Source of the DNA: Vibrio cyclitrophicus
GTDB taxonomy: Bacteria; Pseudomonadota; Gammaproteobacteria; Enterobacterales; Vibrionaceae
Length of the DNA: 64,000 bases
Direction of reading: 5' to 3'
Assembly: GCA_023206055.1 (NCBI GenBank)
Contig: CP065367.1
Span: 186,001 to 250,000 of the forward strand
Shown: positions 17,309 through 25,445 of the stretch, piece by piece
Position numbering within the stretch: position 1 is the first letter of the stretch
How the letters are laid out: each line of letters opens with the position of its first letter
Notes under the pieces: model-generated
The model's database searches: none
What the model was told of the DNA's origin: nothing
What the model saw: the letters and a program-made list of their open reading frames with translations, nothing else
Position numbers and translations under genes: made by a program

Positions 17309-19876
17309 ATGACCGATTCAAACAACGGCTGGATAAAATCAACCTGTGCTTATTGTGGTGTAGGTTGTGGTATAGAAGCGAGACCGACATCGCTAGGAAA
17401 ACTAGAAGTGCGTGGTGATAAAGATCATCCATCAAACTATGGGAAGCTATGCACTAAAGGGGTTGCGCTAGGCGACACCGTCACGCCTTTAGGTCGTCTT
17501 ACACAGCCTGCTTATATTCAGAATAAACAAAAACAAGAGTTAGATTGGAACAGTGCCACTCAGTTAGTCGCAGATAAATTCAATCAAGCCATCGAAGAGT
17601 TTGGGTCCGATTCGGTTGCGTTCTATGTGTCTGGTCAACTGCTTACCGAAGACTATTATGTTGCCAATAAACTGATGAAAGGCTTCATTGGTAGTGGCAA
17701 CATCGACAGTAATTCTAGGTTATGTATGGCTTCAACCGTGGTCGGGCATAAGCGAGCATTTGGCGCAGACACAGTACCGGTTTGCTACGAAGATCTCGAG
17801 CAAGCCGATTTAGTCGTGATTACAGGTTCCAACCTAGCATGGTGTCACCCGGTACTTTTCCAAAGATTAAGAGCCGCGAAACAAGCCAACCCTGCATTGA
17901 AAGTTATCGTCATCGACCCGCGTTATACCGACACCTGTGAAATTGCAGACATTCACTTGGCATTGGAATCTGGCTCAGACGTTGCACTGTTCAATGGTTT
18001 ATTGGGCTATCTCGACGATAACGACAAGCTAGATTCAGACTACATAGAAAACCACACCCAAGGCTTTACTGAATCTATTCGATCTGCGACTCAATACCGT
18101 TATACCGAATCAGGCTGGGGTGACAAAAGCGTTCCTGAGCTCACAGGGTTAACAGAGCAGCAGCTAAAACAGTTCTACAGTTTGTTTGCATCGAACGAGA
18201 AGGTGCTGACCATTTACTCTCAAGGCGTGAACCAATCGACACAAGGGTGCGATAAGGTAAACGCCATTATTAACTGCCATTTAGCCACCGGTAAAATCGG
18301 TAAGACGGGCATGGGGCCATTTTCTGTAACGGGTCAGCCAAATGCGATGGGTGGACGTGAGGTGGGCGGTTTAGCTAATACTCTAGCGGCGCACTTTGAA
18401 TTTGGTGACCCGCAATCACACCAAACCGTCAGCGAGTTCTGGCAAACCGACACCTTAGCCACACATGCAGGTTTAAAAGCGATTGACCTGTTCGATGCTA
18501 TGAATGAAGGCAAAATCAAAGCGGTGTGGATCATGGCGACCAACCCAGTAGTGAGCTTGCCTGACAGCGAAAAGATTAAAGCGGCATTAGAGAAGTGCCC
18601 ATTTGTGGTGGTATCTGATTGTATTGCCGATACGGAAACCACTCGCTTGGCTGATGTGGTACTGCCCGCGCAAGGGTGGAGCGAGAAGTCGGGCACCGTG
18701 ACTAACTCTGAGCGCCGCATCTCACGTCAGCGCCGTATATTACCAAGCCCAGGCGAAGCCAAACCTGATTGGTGGATATTAAAAGAAGTCGCGCAAAAAA
18801 TGGGATTCAATGAACAGTTTGATTACCGCCACGAAGGAGAGATCTTCAAAGAGTATTGCGAGATGACAGCACTCGGCAATGAAACAGGTAAAACGCGCGA
18901 CTTGTGCTTAATTGGACTCACGCAACTGGATGAGAAAGGCTATGGCGAACTCACTCCGCAGCAATGGCCAGTATTAGAGTATCAACCAGAGATCATTGAG
19001 CAGCGCATGTTCACCAATGGCGAGTTCTTTACTGAATCAGGCAAAGCGCAGTTTATCGCAGTTGAGCACGACAAGCCGATTGCCGATACCAGCCTTGAAT
19101 TCCCACTTATCATGAACACAGGTCGAATCCGAGACCAATGGCACACCATGAGCCGCACAGGCTTAGCGGCAGGCTTGGGTGAACACACGCCAGAGCCTTT
19201 TGTTGCCATGCACCCAGATACGGTTTCAGAACTGAACTTGGATGAATTCGGGCTAGATGCCTTCAACCACGCCACCATTAATCCAGTGGTGAAAGTGCGC
19301 AGCGCACAAGGGGAGTGCCAAGCCCGCTTAGTGGTGACCAAAGAGATGCGCCGCGAACAAGTCTTCATGCCTATCCATTGGAATGCCCCGACCGCCAAAG
19401 ACAGTAAACCATGTGACCTGATCCTACCTCATACCGATGCAGCCTCTGGTCAGCCAGAATTCAAACACACACCTGTAGTGGTTGAGCCGTGTGGCTATCG
19501 CAGCGAAGCTGCATTGGTCAGTGACAAAGTGATGGATTGCAGCGGCTTTGATTATTGGGTGCGCCAAAGAGTCGAGGGCGGCTTTCTGTATCGTATCTCA
19601 TCGTCCAAGAACCCAATGGAGTTGGTGATTCAGCTTGCCAATACCCTTGATGCCTTGCCAGAACCTAACGCGGAGGCGATCAAGTCACTTCATTACCACG
19701 GCAATAAATCCTTCAAGAACTACGGCTCTGCCAAGCTGGGTCAGTCTGGCGTAAAGCAAGCCTTCGTGGTGAACAGTAAGCTCGATAATGAAAGCATCGA
19801 CTGGCTGGTGGAATGCTTAACCCGAGAAGCCGATGAAGAGTTCGAAGCCGAGTTTTTGAGTACCATGGCGAAGTAG
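17309..19876 (+). CDS. nasA: Assimilatory nitrate reductase, molybdopterin-binding catalytic subunit
   Basis: An 855-residue cytoplasmic molybdoenzyme reducing nitrate to nitrite. The N-terminal [4Fe-4S] ligands are visible as CAYCGVGCG (Cys13, 16, 20) and a fourth Cys in GKLCTKG. The bis-MGD domains follow (NSRLCMAS; QPNAMGGREVGG; FPLIMNTGRIRDQWH TMSRTG region near residue 600). No C-terminal BFD-type Cys cluster is seen, unlike some enterobacterial NasA, so electrons probably come from a separate donor. I chose ATG 17309 (MTDSNNGWIK); the frame is open five codons upstream to a TTG at 17294, and either start is possible. Divergent from nirBD-narK; a terminator follows. Confidence 0.94.
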   Translation: MTDSNNGWIKSTCAYCGVGCGIEARPTSLGKLEVRGDKDHPSNYGKLCTKGVALGDTVTPLGRLTQPAYIQNKQKQELDWNSATQLVADKFNQAIEEFGSDSVAFYVSGQLLTEDYYVANKLMKGFIGSGNIDSNSRLCMASTVVGHKRAFGADTVPVCYEDLEQADLVVITGSNLAWCHPVLFQRLRAAKQANPALKVIVIDPRYTDTCEIADIHLALESGSDVALFNGLLGYLDDNDKLDSDYIENHTQGFTESIRSATQYRYTESGWGDKSVPELTGLTEQQLKQFYSLFASNEKVLTIYSQGVNQSTQGCDKVNAIINCHLATGKIGKTGMGPFSVTGQPNAMGGREVGGLANTLAAHFEFGDPQSHQTVSEFWQTDTLATHAGLKAIDLFDAMNEGKIKAVWIMATNPVVSLPDSEKIKAALEKCPFVVVSDCIADTETTRLADVVLPAQGWSEKSGTVTNSERRISRQRRILPSPGEAKPDWWILKEVAQKMGFNEQFDYRHEGEIFKEYCEMTALGNETGKTRDLCLIGLTQLDEKGYGELTPQQWPVLEYQPEIIEQRMFTNGEFFTESGKAQFIAVEHDKPIADTSLEFPLIMNTGRIRDQWHTMSRTGLAAGLGEHTPEPFVAMHPDTVSELNLDEFGLDAFNHATINPVVKVRSAQGECQARLVVTKEMRREQVFMPIHWNAPTAKDSKPCDLILPHTDAASGQPEFKHTPVVVEPCGYRSEAALVSDKVMDCSGFDYWVRQRVEGGFLYRISSSKNPMELVIQLANTLDALPEPNAEAIKSLHYHGNKSFKNYGSAKLGQSGVKQAFVVNSKLDNESIDWLVECLTREADEEFEAEFLSTMAK

Positions 19877-19911
19877 CCGACTACCTCAAACCTATTAATA
19901 CCTAAAGTTAA

Positions 19912-19938
19912 GCGCCGACAATCACGTCGGCGTTTGTT
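19912..19938 (+). terminator. Terminator of nasA
   Basis: Stem CGCCGAC / GTCGGCG (19913-19919 and 19926-19932) with a six-base loop, followed by TTTGTTTTT. Confidence 0.85.
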
Positions 19939-20035
19939 TTTAAGTATGTAATACCGATTGATTAAATGACAAGTTTCACATATCATTTCACGAATTGGTA
20001 TGGTGTTCCATAATTTTCTAGGTAGAGGTAAATTG

Positions 20036-20632
20036 ATGTCTAAATTGGCCATTTCTAAATTCTTTGAACAAAAACTGGAGGCTCCGCTTCACAACACCGT
20101 GTGGTCTTGGGGAAGTGAGAACGCCAAAGGGATTTACCTACGCGCATGGAACCGCACTAAAATCGGTGAGAAGTTTGATATTGCCAACAGTGGTATGGAA
20201 ACAGACAACGATGGTAGAACTCGAGCGGGTGGAGTAGAGCGCGCAAAACACGTTAAAGCGATTGCTCAAGGCAAGCCGGGTTACATTGTCGCCATTGAGG
20301 GATACGTTGATGACGCAGGCAAATCTCACATTGTCGACTACAACGATAAAGCGGTATTTCGCATCCGATCTCTCACTGTGAACGAGCAAGGCAAAACGCT
20401 AGCCGAAGTTGATTACGATAACCCAATACTCATTGAAGCGATTGGTGAAGAGACCGACGTAGTCGCGATTATGCAAAGTCTAGAAGATAAGCCCAAAACC
20501 CTTGCTACATTAGCCAAGGCTGAAAAGCTCGGTTGGCAAATCACAGGAATGAACGACCAAGGCGTAACCATTCTACTCAAAGGCAAGAAAACCGGCCTTA
20601 TCTCATATACTGGCGAATTCAGCGCTGCTTAG
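20036..20632 (+). CDS. Hypothetical protein, about 198 residues
   Basis: I do not recognise a firm family. ATG 20036 is preceded by GAGGTA at good spacing; an upstream ATG at 20000 gives 12 extra residues without a better site. The protein starts MSKLAISKFFEQKLEAPLHN and then has TVWSWGSENAKGIYLRAWN, a pattern I loosely associate with N-terminal domains of some HNH-type or modified-base nucleases, but no HNH motif is visible here, so I do not call a nuclease. It is a soluble, mixed alpha/beta protein without TM helices or signal peptide. It is probably cotranscribed with the tiny zinc-ribbon gene eight bases downstream, and both lie next to the left border of the cassette array. Confidence 0.75.
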   Translation: MSKLAISKFFEQKLEAPLHNTVWSWGSENAKGIYLRAWNRTKIGEKFDIANSGMETDNDGRTRAGGVERAKHVKAIAQGKPGYIVAIEGYVDDAGKSHIVDYNDKAVFRIRSLTVNEQGKTLAEVDYDNPILIEAIGEETDVVAIMQSLEDKPKTLATLAKAEKLGWQITGMNDQGVTILLKGKKTGLISYTGEFSAA

Positions 20633-20640
20633 GAGTGACT

Positions 20641-20757
20641 ATGTATAACCAAGGCGACCTGTGCCCACACTGCGGCTTAATCATCATGTTACCTACAGAT
20701 CTAGAACCAAAATGCTTAGGCTGCGGGGAAGAAATCAACCAAGAAGATGACGACTAA
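20641..20757 (+). CDS. Small zinc-ribbon protein (38 residues)
   Basis: A short ORF beginning ATG 20641 with the ribosome site TAGGAG directly before it. Two CxxC knuckles (CPHC and CLGC) separated by about 16 residues form a likely zinc ribbon, and the tail is acidic (EEINQEDDD). It follows the 20036-20632 gene by eight bases, so the pair may act together. Function unknown. It is the last ordinary gene before the cassette array. Confidence 0.65.
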   Translation: MYNQGDLCPHCGLIIMLPTDLEPKCLGCGEEINQEDDD

Positions 20758-20866
20758 CTCACACATTGGGTCACTTTCTACATTTTGCCGAGACTATATG
20801 GAATTTTTCTGCTTTTTGTCATGTTTGAGAGAGAAGTAAGCAAGTAAAGTGCTGTTATTAAATGGG

Positions 20867-20959
20867 TTATTAGACAGATCCTGAACGGTGTAGATTATTA
20901 GACAGAATTGTTTCAGGGACAAAATGCAGAATTATTCTGTCTAATATAGCTGTTATAAC
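20867..20959. promoter_or_regulatory. Left border of the cassette array: TTAGACAGA repeats and first recombination core
   Basis: TTATTAGACAGA occurs at 20867-20878 and again at 20895-20906 (28-base period). An inverted copy follows: TATTAGACAGAAT at 20896-20908 pairs with ATTCTGTCTAATA at 20934-20946. Six bases later is GTTATAAC (20952-20959), the core at which the first cassette joins. This could be an attI-like site, a transposon end or an operator; no integrase gene is present nearby. Confidence 0.4.
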
Positions 20960-20972
20960 CTTTGAGGAAAAA

Positions 20973-21449
20973 ATGGAACTGAGAGCATTCGGAAAGGAAG
21001 ATTACGAGCTACTTATTGGCTGGATTGACTCGGATAAATTGAACTACCTATGGGGTGGTCCAAGGTTCCAGCTTCCTTTGGATTTCGAACAAATTAGTCG
21101 ACATTGCTCTCAGCCTGAAGTGCTTCCTTTTATCTTTGTCGTTTCAGGGGAAAGCGCTGGTTATGTTGAACTCTTCAAAGTAGCTGAATCCCATTTCCGA
21201 ATCTGTCGCGTATTTGTATCAAATAACTTTCGTGGTCGGGGTATTTCTAAGCAAATGCTAGGTCAGTTAATCGAGCTAGCAAAAGAAAAATACACAATTA
21301 GCGTATTGTCGCTTGCCGTATTTGAGCAAAATACAGTGGCTAGAAACTGCTATGAGTCATTGGGTTTTTCAGTAACCTCATATGAAGTTGGCACTAGGTC
21401 ATTTGAAGGTGAAGAGTGGGGTCTTCTACATATGGAAAAACGGTTATAA
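20973..21449 (+). CDS. GNAT-family acetyltransferase (cassette 1)
   Basis: A 158-residue Gcn5-related N-acetyltransferase. The acetyl-CoA binding motif is visible as RVFVSNNFRGRGISKQML (R/Q-x-x-G-x-G/A type) and motif B as NTVARNCYESLGF. The substrate cannot be told; such enzymes in integron cassettes include aminoglycoside and amino-acid acetylases, and nothing here points to resistance. Start ATG 20973 follows TTTGAGGAAA. The stop codon overlaps the left core of attC1 (TTATAAC), the usual arrangement of a cassette gene. Cassette limits are about 20953-21564. Confidence 0.85.
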   Translation: MELRAFGKEDYELLIGWIDSDKLNYLWGGPRFQLPLDFEQISRHCSQPEVLPFIFVVSGESAGYVELFKVAESHFRICRVFVSNNFRGRGISKQMLGQLIELAKEKYTISVLSLAVFEQNTVARNCYESLGFSVTSYEVGTRSFEGEEWGLLHMEKRL

Positions 21450-21570
21450 CAAAGCGTTTAAGACGGATTCCCAACGCTTGGCATTTTCGGCTTACTTTGG
21501 GTTAAGTGTTTATGTCACAATGGTTTAGGTAGGGTGGTAGCGTTGCTCACCACTTAACGCGGCGTTATAA
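21444..21570 (+). repeat. attC site 1 (VCR-like integron recombination site)
   Basis: 127 bases from the core TTATAAC to GTTATAA. Shares with the other sites an initial AAAGCGTTTAAGACGGATTC block, CAACGCTTGGCATTTT, and a closing CACCACTTAACGCGGCGTTA arm complementary to the start. Typical of Vibrio cassette attC sites. Confidence 0.92.
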
Positions 21571-21907
21571 CGCAATGGAGAGATAAGCGAGTTGTTCAAG
21601 TTTTTTGAAAGTGATCGTTACATTATGTGGGTATGTGTAGTTGCCATATTTTTGAGTGGCTCTGCATTCTCTTTAGTTTTCTTAGGCACTGATTTATTGG
21701 CAGTGTTAGGTGCATTGGCGAATGTCGCAACTATCTTTGGTACATTGTTTGCGGTAACAGCATTTCTGCGTTGGAAACGAGATCGGCATGCCAACGAGAT
21801 GCATGATCAACTTATGGAGTTAGCAAAAGCAGTAAGTAATAGCAATGGGCTACTTTATCTAATTCCCTGTCCCGTCCTGAAATGTGTTTACACATTGAGG
21901 ACGAATT

Positions 21908-22312
21908 ATGACTACTTCAAATAATACCTACGTTAAGCGCACTCAGCGTGATTACACACTAGGCTTTAAATTACAGGTCGTCGCCGCTGTAGAAAGAGGC
22001 GATATGACATATAAACAAGCCCAAACCATTTATGGTATCCAAGGCCGCTCAACCGTTTTAACCTGGCTTCGAAAGCACGGTAAGATGAATTGGGCGCAAA
22101 ATCCAAGGATCAATGCCATGCACAAATCACCTAAACCTGAAGAATCACCTGCACAGAAAATAAAACGTCTTGAGAAAGAGTTAGAAGACGAAAAAATCAA
22201 GAATCTCTTTTTAAATAGAGTAGTTGATATTCTTGATGCTGAGCACGGAACCAGTCTCAGAAAAAAGTATCTAGCCAAGGAGCAAGAAGCCTTCAAAAGC
22301 AGGAAGGACTAA
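21908..22312 (+). CDS. IS3-family transposase OrfA
   Basis: A 134-residue protein with an N-terminal helix-turn-helix (YTLGFKLQVVAAVERGD, then YKQAQTIYGIQGRSTVLTWL) that binds the element ends, followed by a leucine-zipper-like coiled coil (KIKRLEKELEDEKIKNLFLN). Near its end the heptamer A AAA AAG (22261-22267), in the OrfA frame, is the classic IS3 slippery sequence allowing a -1 shift into orfB. Alone, OrfA normally acts as a regulator of transposition. Confidence 0.93.
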   Translation: MTTSNNTYVKRTQRDYTLGFKLQVVAAVERGDMTYKQAQTIYGIQGRSTVLTWLRKHGKMNWAQNPRINAMHKSPKPEESPAQKIKRLEKELEDEKIKNLFLNRVVDILDAEHGTSLRKKYLAKEQEAFKSRKD

Positions 22313-23145
22313 GTTTAGTTCGAGTATGTAAGCTATGCGGGATAACGAGACAAAGCGTTTATCAACGAGAAAAGCGAGCTGTTAATCGCCAGTTGGAACT
22401 TAAACCCATCAAACAAATGGTGTTGGATATTAGACGTTATATGCCTCGGGTAGGTACTAGAAAACTCTACTTTTTACTAAAGCCAAAGTTGCAAGCACAG
22501 GGTATAAAGCTAGGTCGAGATGCGCTTTTCAAATACTTAAGAGATGAACGATTATTGGTAAGACCTAAACGTAGTTTTACAAAAACGACCAACAGTAGAC
22601 ATTGGATGAAGAAACACCCGAACTTATTAAAGGATTACCAACCATGTAGTCCAGAGAGTGTGTTGGTGAGTGATATAACCTATGTCCAATCAGATGAAGG
22701 AGTTCACTATCTCTCATTGGTAACTGATGCGTTTAGTCGGAAAATTATGGGCTACGAGCTGAGCAACGAAATGAAGGCGACGGATGTTGTGAAAGCGCTA
22801 GATATGGCTGTTAAGGGACGTCAATATCATTGTTCGTGTATCCATCACTCTGATCGTGGTCTCCAGTACTGCTCAGGTGTTTATCAAGATAAGTTGAAAA
22901 GTAGCGGCATAATCCCCTCGATGACAGACGGTTATGACTGCTACCAAAATGCATTAGCAGAGAGAGTAAATGGAATACTGAAACAAGAGTTCTTACTTGA
23001 TAAGTGTAGAAACCTCGGAGAGCTTAAACAACTAGTAAAAGAGTCTATAAGTACCTATAACAACATGAGGCCGCACCTTAGCCTTAGGATGAAAACTCCA
23101 AATGAGGTGCATGAAAAAAGCCAACAGCTGGCGCTATTGGCTTAG
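22261..23145 (+). CDS. IS3-family transposase OrfB (expressed as OrfAB by -1 frameshift)
   Basis: The -1 frame is open from the slip site to 23145 (about 294 residues after the shift). It contains an HTH_21-type region (QMVLDIRRYMPRVGTRKLYF) and the rve integrase core with the DDE triad: Asp in SDITYVQSDEG, Asp in HHSDRGLQY, and Glu in NALAERVNGILKQE, followed by the usual K/R. An in-frame start codon within orfB (22393) would omit only the linker. OrfAB is the active transposase in this family. All catalytic residues are in place. Confidence 0.92.
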   Translation, partial: KKVSSQGARSLQKQEGLSLVRVCKLCGITRQSVYQREKRAVNRQLELKPIKQMVLDIRRYMPRVGTRKLYFLLKPKLQAQGIKLGRDALFKYLRDERLLVRPKRSFTKTTNSRHWMKKHPNLLKDYQPCSPESVLVSDITYVQSDEGVHYLSLVTDAFSRKIMGYELSNEMKATDVVKALDMAVKGRQYHCSCIHHSDRGLQYCSGVYQDKLKSSGIIPSMTDGYDCYQNALAERVNGILKQEFLLDKCRNLGELKQLVKESISTYNNMRPHLSLRMKTPNEVHEKSQQLALLA

Positions 23146-23563
23146 TAGAAATACTGTCAACGTATTTTAGGACGAGACACCCATTTCACTTAATCAGAAA
23201 AGTAGGGAACGGTTCTCTGGGGCTGCACGTCAGATATTAGATACTTATTATCAACTGTCTTCATTTGAACGAAGCTTGTTCCTTTACACAACAAAGCGTG
23301 AACTTACTTTTTCAAGTTTAGGTTGTCCATATACAGCAAAAACACTTGATCACTTTTCAAAACTTATCGGCTTAATTTCTATGCGAGAACAACGCGAAAT
23401 TGGGGAGCAAGCCGACTATGTAGTTGAGTGGTATGATGCAGTGCTTTCAACAGATAAAGATAAACAGTTTATTGATCAACATATTAAAACATTGACTAAT
23501 CAACTACCGCATTTACATACAGTTGCACACGAGCTTAAATCTATAGATGTGTCAAAAATTGCG

Positions 23564-23689
23564 TTATAACAAATTGTTCAAGAGTGATTCGGCACGCGTG
23601 GCATTTTTACTATGCGTTGGTTTTAGTGATTAAGGTGGTATGCGGGAGCTTCGGCATTGCGTGCCTCACACCTTAACAAGGCGTTATAC
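23564..23689 (+). repeat. attC site 2
   Basis: 126 bases from TTATAAC to GTTATAC. Closing arm CACACCTTAACAAGGCGTTA. It terminates the IS-split gene, whose stop codon lies in the left core. Confidence 0.92.
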
Positions 23690-23694
23690 CGCAA

Positions 23695-23988
23695 TCAATC
23701 ATCTAACCTTTTCATCGCTTTACGGTAAACATCGCTACGTTCGCGTTTTCCGACTGCTAAGACGGTTACAATGATGACATCGTCTTCAACTTTGTAGACG
23801 AGACGGTAGCCCGATTGGCGAAGCTTAATCTTATACATGTTGTCAGCTCCAGAGAGTTTTGAAGCCGGAACATGCGGGTTATCTAAGCGCTCGATTAGCT
23901 TTTTCTTAAATTGTTGTTGAAGCGTTGAGCCAAGCTTTTTCCACTCTTTGAGTGCGCTCTTTTTAAAGTCGAGTTTATAGGTCATCAA
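23695..23988 (-). CDS. relE: RelE-family mRNA interferase toxin (cassette 3)
   Basis: A 97-residue toxin (MTYKLDFKKSALKEWKKLGS start) closely following the E. coli RelE pattern. Catalytic-type residues are present: the Lys/Arg-rich YKIKLRQSGYRLVY stretch and C-terminal GKRERSDVY. RelE cleaves mRNA in the ribosomal A site. It lies on the minus strand, opposite to most cassette genes, and overlaps the antitoxin gene by 14 bases. The two-gene unit has its own promoter space upstream of 24223, as usual for toxin-antitoxin cassettes in vibrio integrons. Confidence 0.94.
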   Translation of the reverse strand: MMTYKLDFKKSALKEWKKLGSTLQQQFKKKLIERLDNPHVPASKLSGADNMYKIKLRQSGYRLVYKVEDDVIIVTVLAVGKRERSDVYRKAMKRLDD

Positions 23989-24223
23989 TATTTACCGAAA
24001 TGCTCTCTTCAGATTCACGCTCTTTCGCAATAGTTAGTAGTTCAAGATCTTCGAGTCTGTCCATCATCATTTCGTACGCTTCGGCTGGTACGCAATAAAA
24101 TGCTGGCTCATTTCGGTTCAGTACAGCAACAGGTTCACCGTAAGCACTAGTTGCAACTTTCATAGGGTTAGCTTTCAACTCAGTAATGCTTGCAGCAACA
24201 TCGGCTAAAATTCTAGCGGTCAT
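23975..24223 (-). CDS. relB: Phd/YefM-type antitoxin of the RelE toxin (cassette 3)
   Basis: An 82-residue antitoxin. The N-terminus ARILADVAASITELKANPMK and the PVAVLNRNEPAFYCVPAEAY stretch are the Phd/YefM-type DNA-binding and dimer domain, and the acidic C-terminus (ESEESISVNIDDL) would wrap the toxin. It precedes and overlaps the toxin gene. The vibrio pair is commonly named relBE although the antitoxin fold is Phd/YefM. Expected to repress its own promoter between 24224 and attC3, and to stabilise the array by addiction. Confidence 0.93.
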   Translation of the reverse strand: MTARILADVAASITELKANPMKVATSAYGEPVAVLNRNEPAFYCVPAEAYEMMMDRLEDLELLTIAKERESEESISVNIDDL

Positions 24224-24277
24224 ATAATAGGTCTCTTAAGTGGTCTTTGTTTTGGTCATTTTAGCCTCAACCAAGCG

Positions 24278-24403
24278 GTATAACAAGTTGCTTAAGAGTG
24301 ATTCGCAACGCGTGGCATTTTTACTATGCGTTGGTTTATGTGTTTAAGGTATTATGCGGAGGCTAAGGTATTGCTTTGCTCACACCTTAGCAAGGCGTTA
24401 GGC
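24278..24403 (+). repeat. attC site 3
   Basis: 126 bases from GTATAAC to GTTAGGC. Strongly similar to attC2 (ATTCGCAACGCGTGGCATTT block), closing arm CACACCTTAGCAAGGCGTTA. Confidence 0.92.
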
Positions 24404-24415
24404 TTTAGGAGAAAT

Positions 24416-25090
24416 ATGCAAGATATCTGGTTGGTGATTTCAAAATGGGACTGGAGTGGGATCGTACAAGCTGGTTTGGGGCTACTTACTGTTGTTGTTG
24501 CTTATTGTGCTCTTTCTTCATGGAAAATTCAGCAAAAATCAGCGCAAGTAAACACTTTATTTGATGAGTTAATTACTGAAGTAAATGAATTTATTCGTCA
24601 TTCTGTAGTACCTGCACAGATTGTGAAATTTAGCCATATTCGGTTTGAGTCACATAAAGACTACATTGAACTAGACAAGTCACTCCCTCATCCTGAGGTC
24701 GTTTATGTAATAAATGAGTTTGGCAATGACTTATCAAAACAGTTAATTGCGGCTCTTGAGCCATGTGGTCAGAATTCGAGTCGTATAAAATCTTTGCTTG
24801 TTCGCATCCAACTTCATCAACCGATTGGTTTCGAAGATTGTATTCACGCATGTAATTACATTGTTTGGCAACATGACAGAATGCAAGCATTCGCTATGAC
24901 TTTGGGTAGCCCACATATGAACTGGGAAAACCCAATGGTAGCTAAAAGTGTTGAAAATTCATTAGCCATAACGGCAGAAAACATCGAAGAACACATCAAT
25001 GGAAATTATGGTAACTTACTAAAATATATTACAAAAACCTACGGCGTCATCTACAAAAAGCCTAACAAAGCATTTAAGAGTGATTCCTAA
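24416..25090 (+). CDS. Membrane-anchored hypothetical protein (cassette 4)
   Basis: A 224-residue protein of unknown function. ATG 24416 with TAGGAGAAAT ahead is the start; the frame is open into attC3 but that part is recombination-site sequence. One N-terminal hydrophobic helix (IVQAGLGLLTVVVAYCALSS) is followed by a long soluble region with Cys, His and Trp scattered but no recognised motif. The topology resembles that of the split protein of cassette 2: N-terminal membrane anchor plus cytoplasmic helices. The last residues (about KPNKAFKSDS) are read from attC4, so the recombination site contributes the C-terminus. Confidence 0.8.
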   Translation: MQDIWLVISKWDWSGIVQAGLGLLTVVVAYCALSSWKIQQKSAQVNTLFDELITEVNEFIRHSVVPAQIVKFSHIRFESHKDYIELDKSLPHPEVVYVINEFGNDLSKQLIAALEPCGQNSSRIKSLLVRIQLHQPIGFEDCIHACNYIVWQHDRMQAFAMTLGSPHMNWENPMVAKSVENSLAITAENIEEHINGNYGNLLKYITKTYGVIYKKPNKAFKSDS

Positions 25091-25179
25091 CGCTTGGCAT
25101 TTTTGCTTCGTCTTTGGGTTCAGTGTTTACAGTGGTATAGTTGAGTTTCGTGGTCGCGTTACTCACACCTTAATGTGGC
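25060..25179 (+). repeat. attC site 4, left 120 bases (interrupted by IS1111-type element)
   Basis: Starts at the canonical core GCCTAAC (25060-25066) and runs to CTTAATGTGGC. The missing final core GTTAGGT is found at 26195-26201 on the other side of the insertion. Joined, the site is 127 bases, the same as attC1, and ends GGCGTTAGGT. Confidence 0.88.
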
Positions 25180-25199
25180 TACATGGATTCCCCGGGTTG

Positions 25200-25440
25200 T
25201 CAAACATCCGCTAAACTTATGTTGATGGGTTTTGGACTGCCGCTCTACATTCGGCCTACTTATCAACGATTCGCATACGTCGTGGCCCTGATGACTTTAC
25301 GCGACTGCGGTGCCTTATTCGTTAGATGACATCTAGTGTGTCCGCCGCATTAACAGGCTCTCCGCAAGTGGTCTTAACCTATCTCCATCATTAGCGTCTG
25401 CAATGACCCGGTGGGTTTAACTCTTTATGCTGCTTAGGTT
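25200..25440 (-). ncRNA. Candidate bridge RNA / seekRNA region of the IS1111-type element
   Basis: This 240-base non-coding part lies downstream of the transposase, where IS1111-group elements encode their guide RNA. Read on the minus strand it contains TTAATGCGGCG (25344-25354 region) and, after a small hairpin (GACA...TGTC), CTAACG (25320-25325). The first equals the top strand left of the insertion point (TTAATGTGGC, one C/T difference that still allows G-T pairing to the guide complement); the second is the complement of CGTTAG across the insertion point. The loop is closed by GCCT/AGGC. This is the layout of a target-binding loop. Transcription is not shown by the sequence. Confidence 0.5.
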
Positions 25441-25445
25441 TCTAC

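Larger units (their letters stand above)
21868..23179 (+). mobile_element. IS3-family insertion sequence, 1312 bp, apparently intact
   Basis: Ends are imperfect inverted repeats: left TGTCCCGTCCTGAAATG and right end, read inward, TGTCTCGTCCTAAAATA, both continuing to a shared GTTnACA. A 3-bp direct repeat CCC flanks it (21865-21867 and 23180-23182), the size normal for IS3. It carries orfA and orfB with a -1 frameshift window. Everything needed for transposition appears present, so the insertion looks recent. Confidence 0.93.
21592..23569 (+). pseudogene. Membrane-anchored hypothetical protein (cassette 2), split by an IS3-family element
   Basis: The first part (21592-21867, TTG start) encodes 92 residues with two hydrophobic helices (from YIMWVCVVAIF and LLAVLGALANVATIF). 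The frame is interrupted at LYLIP by the insertion sequence. Removing 21868-23179 and one copy of the CCC target duplication restores a single frame that continues ISLNQKSRERF and ends at 23569 in attC2: 663 bases, 220 residues. The cytoplasmic C-terminal part is soluble and helical. No family recognised. Two fragments may still be made, but the original product is lost. Confidence 0.85.
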
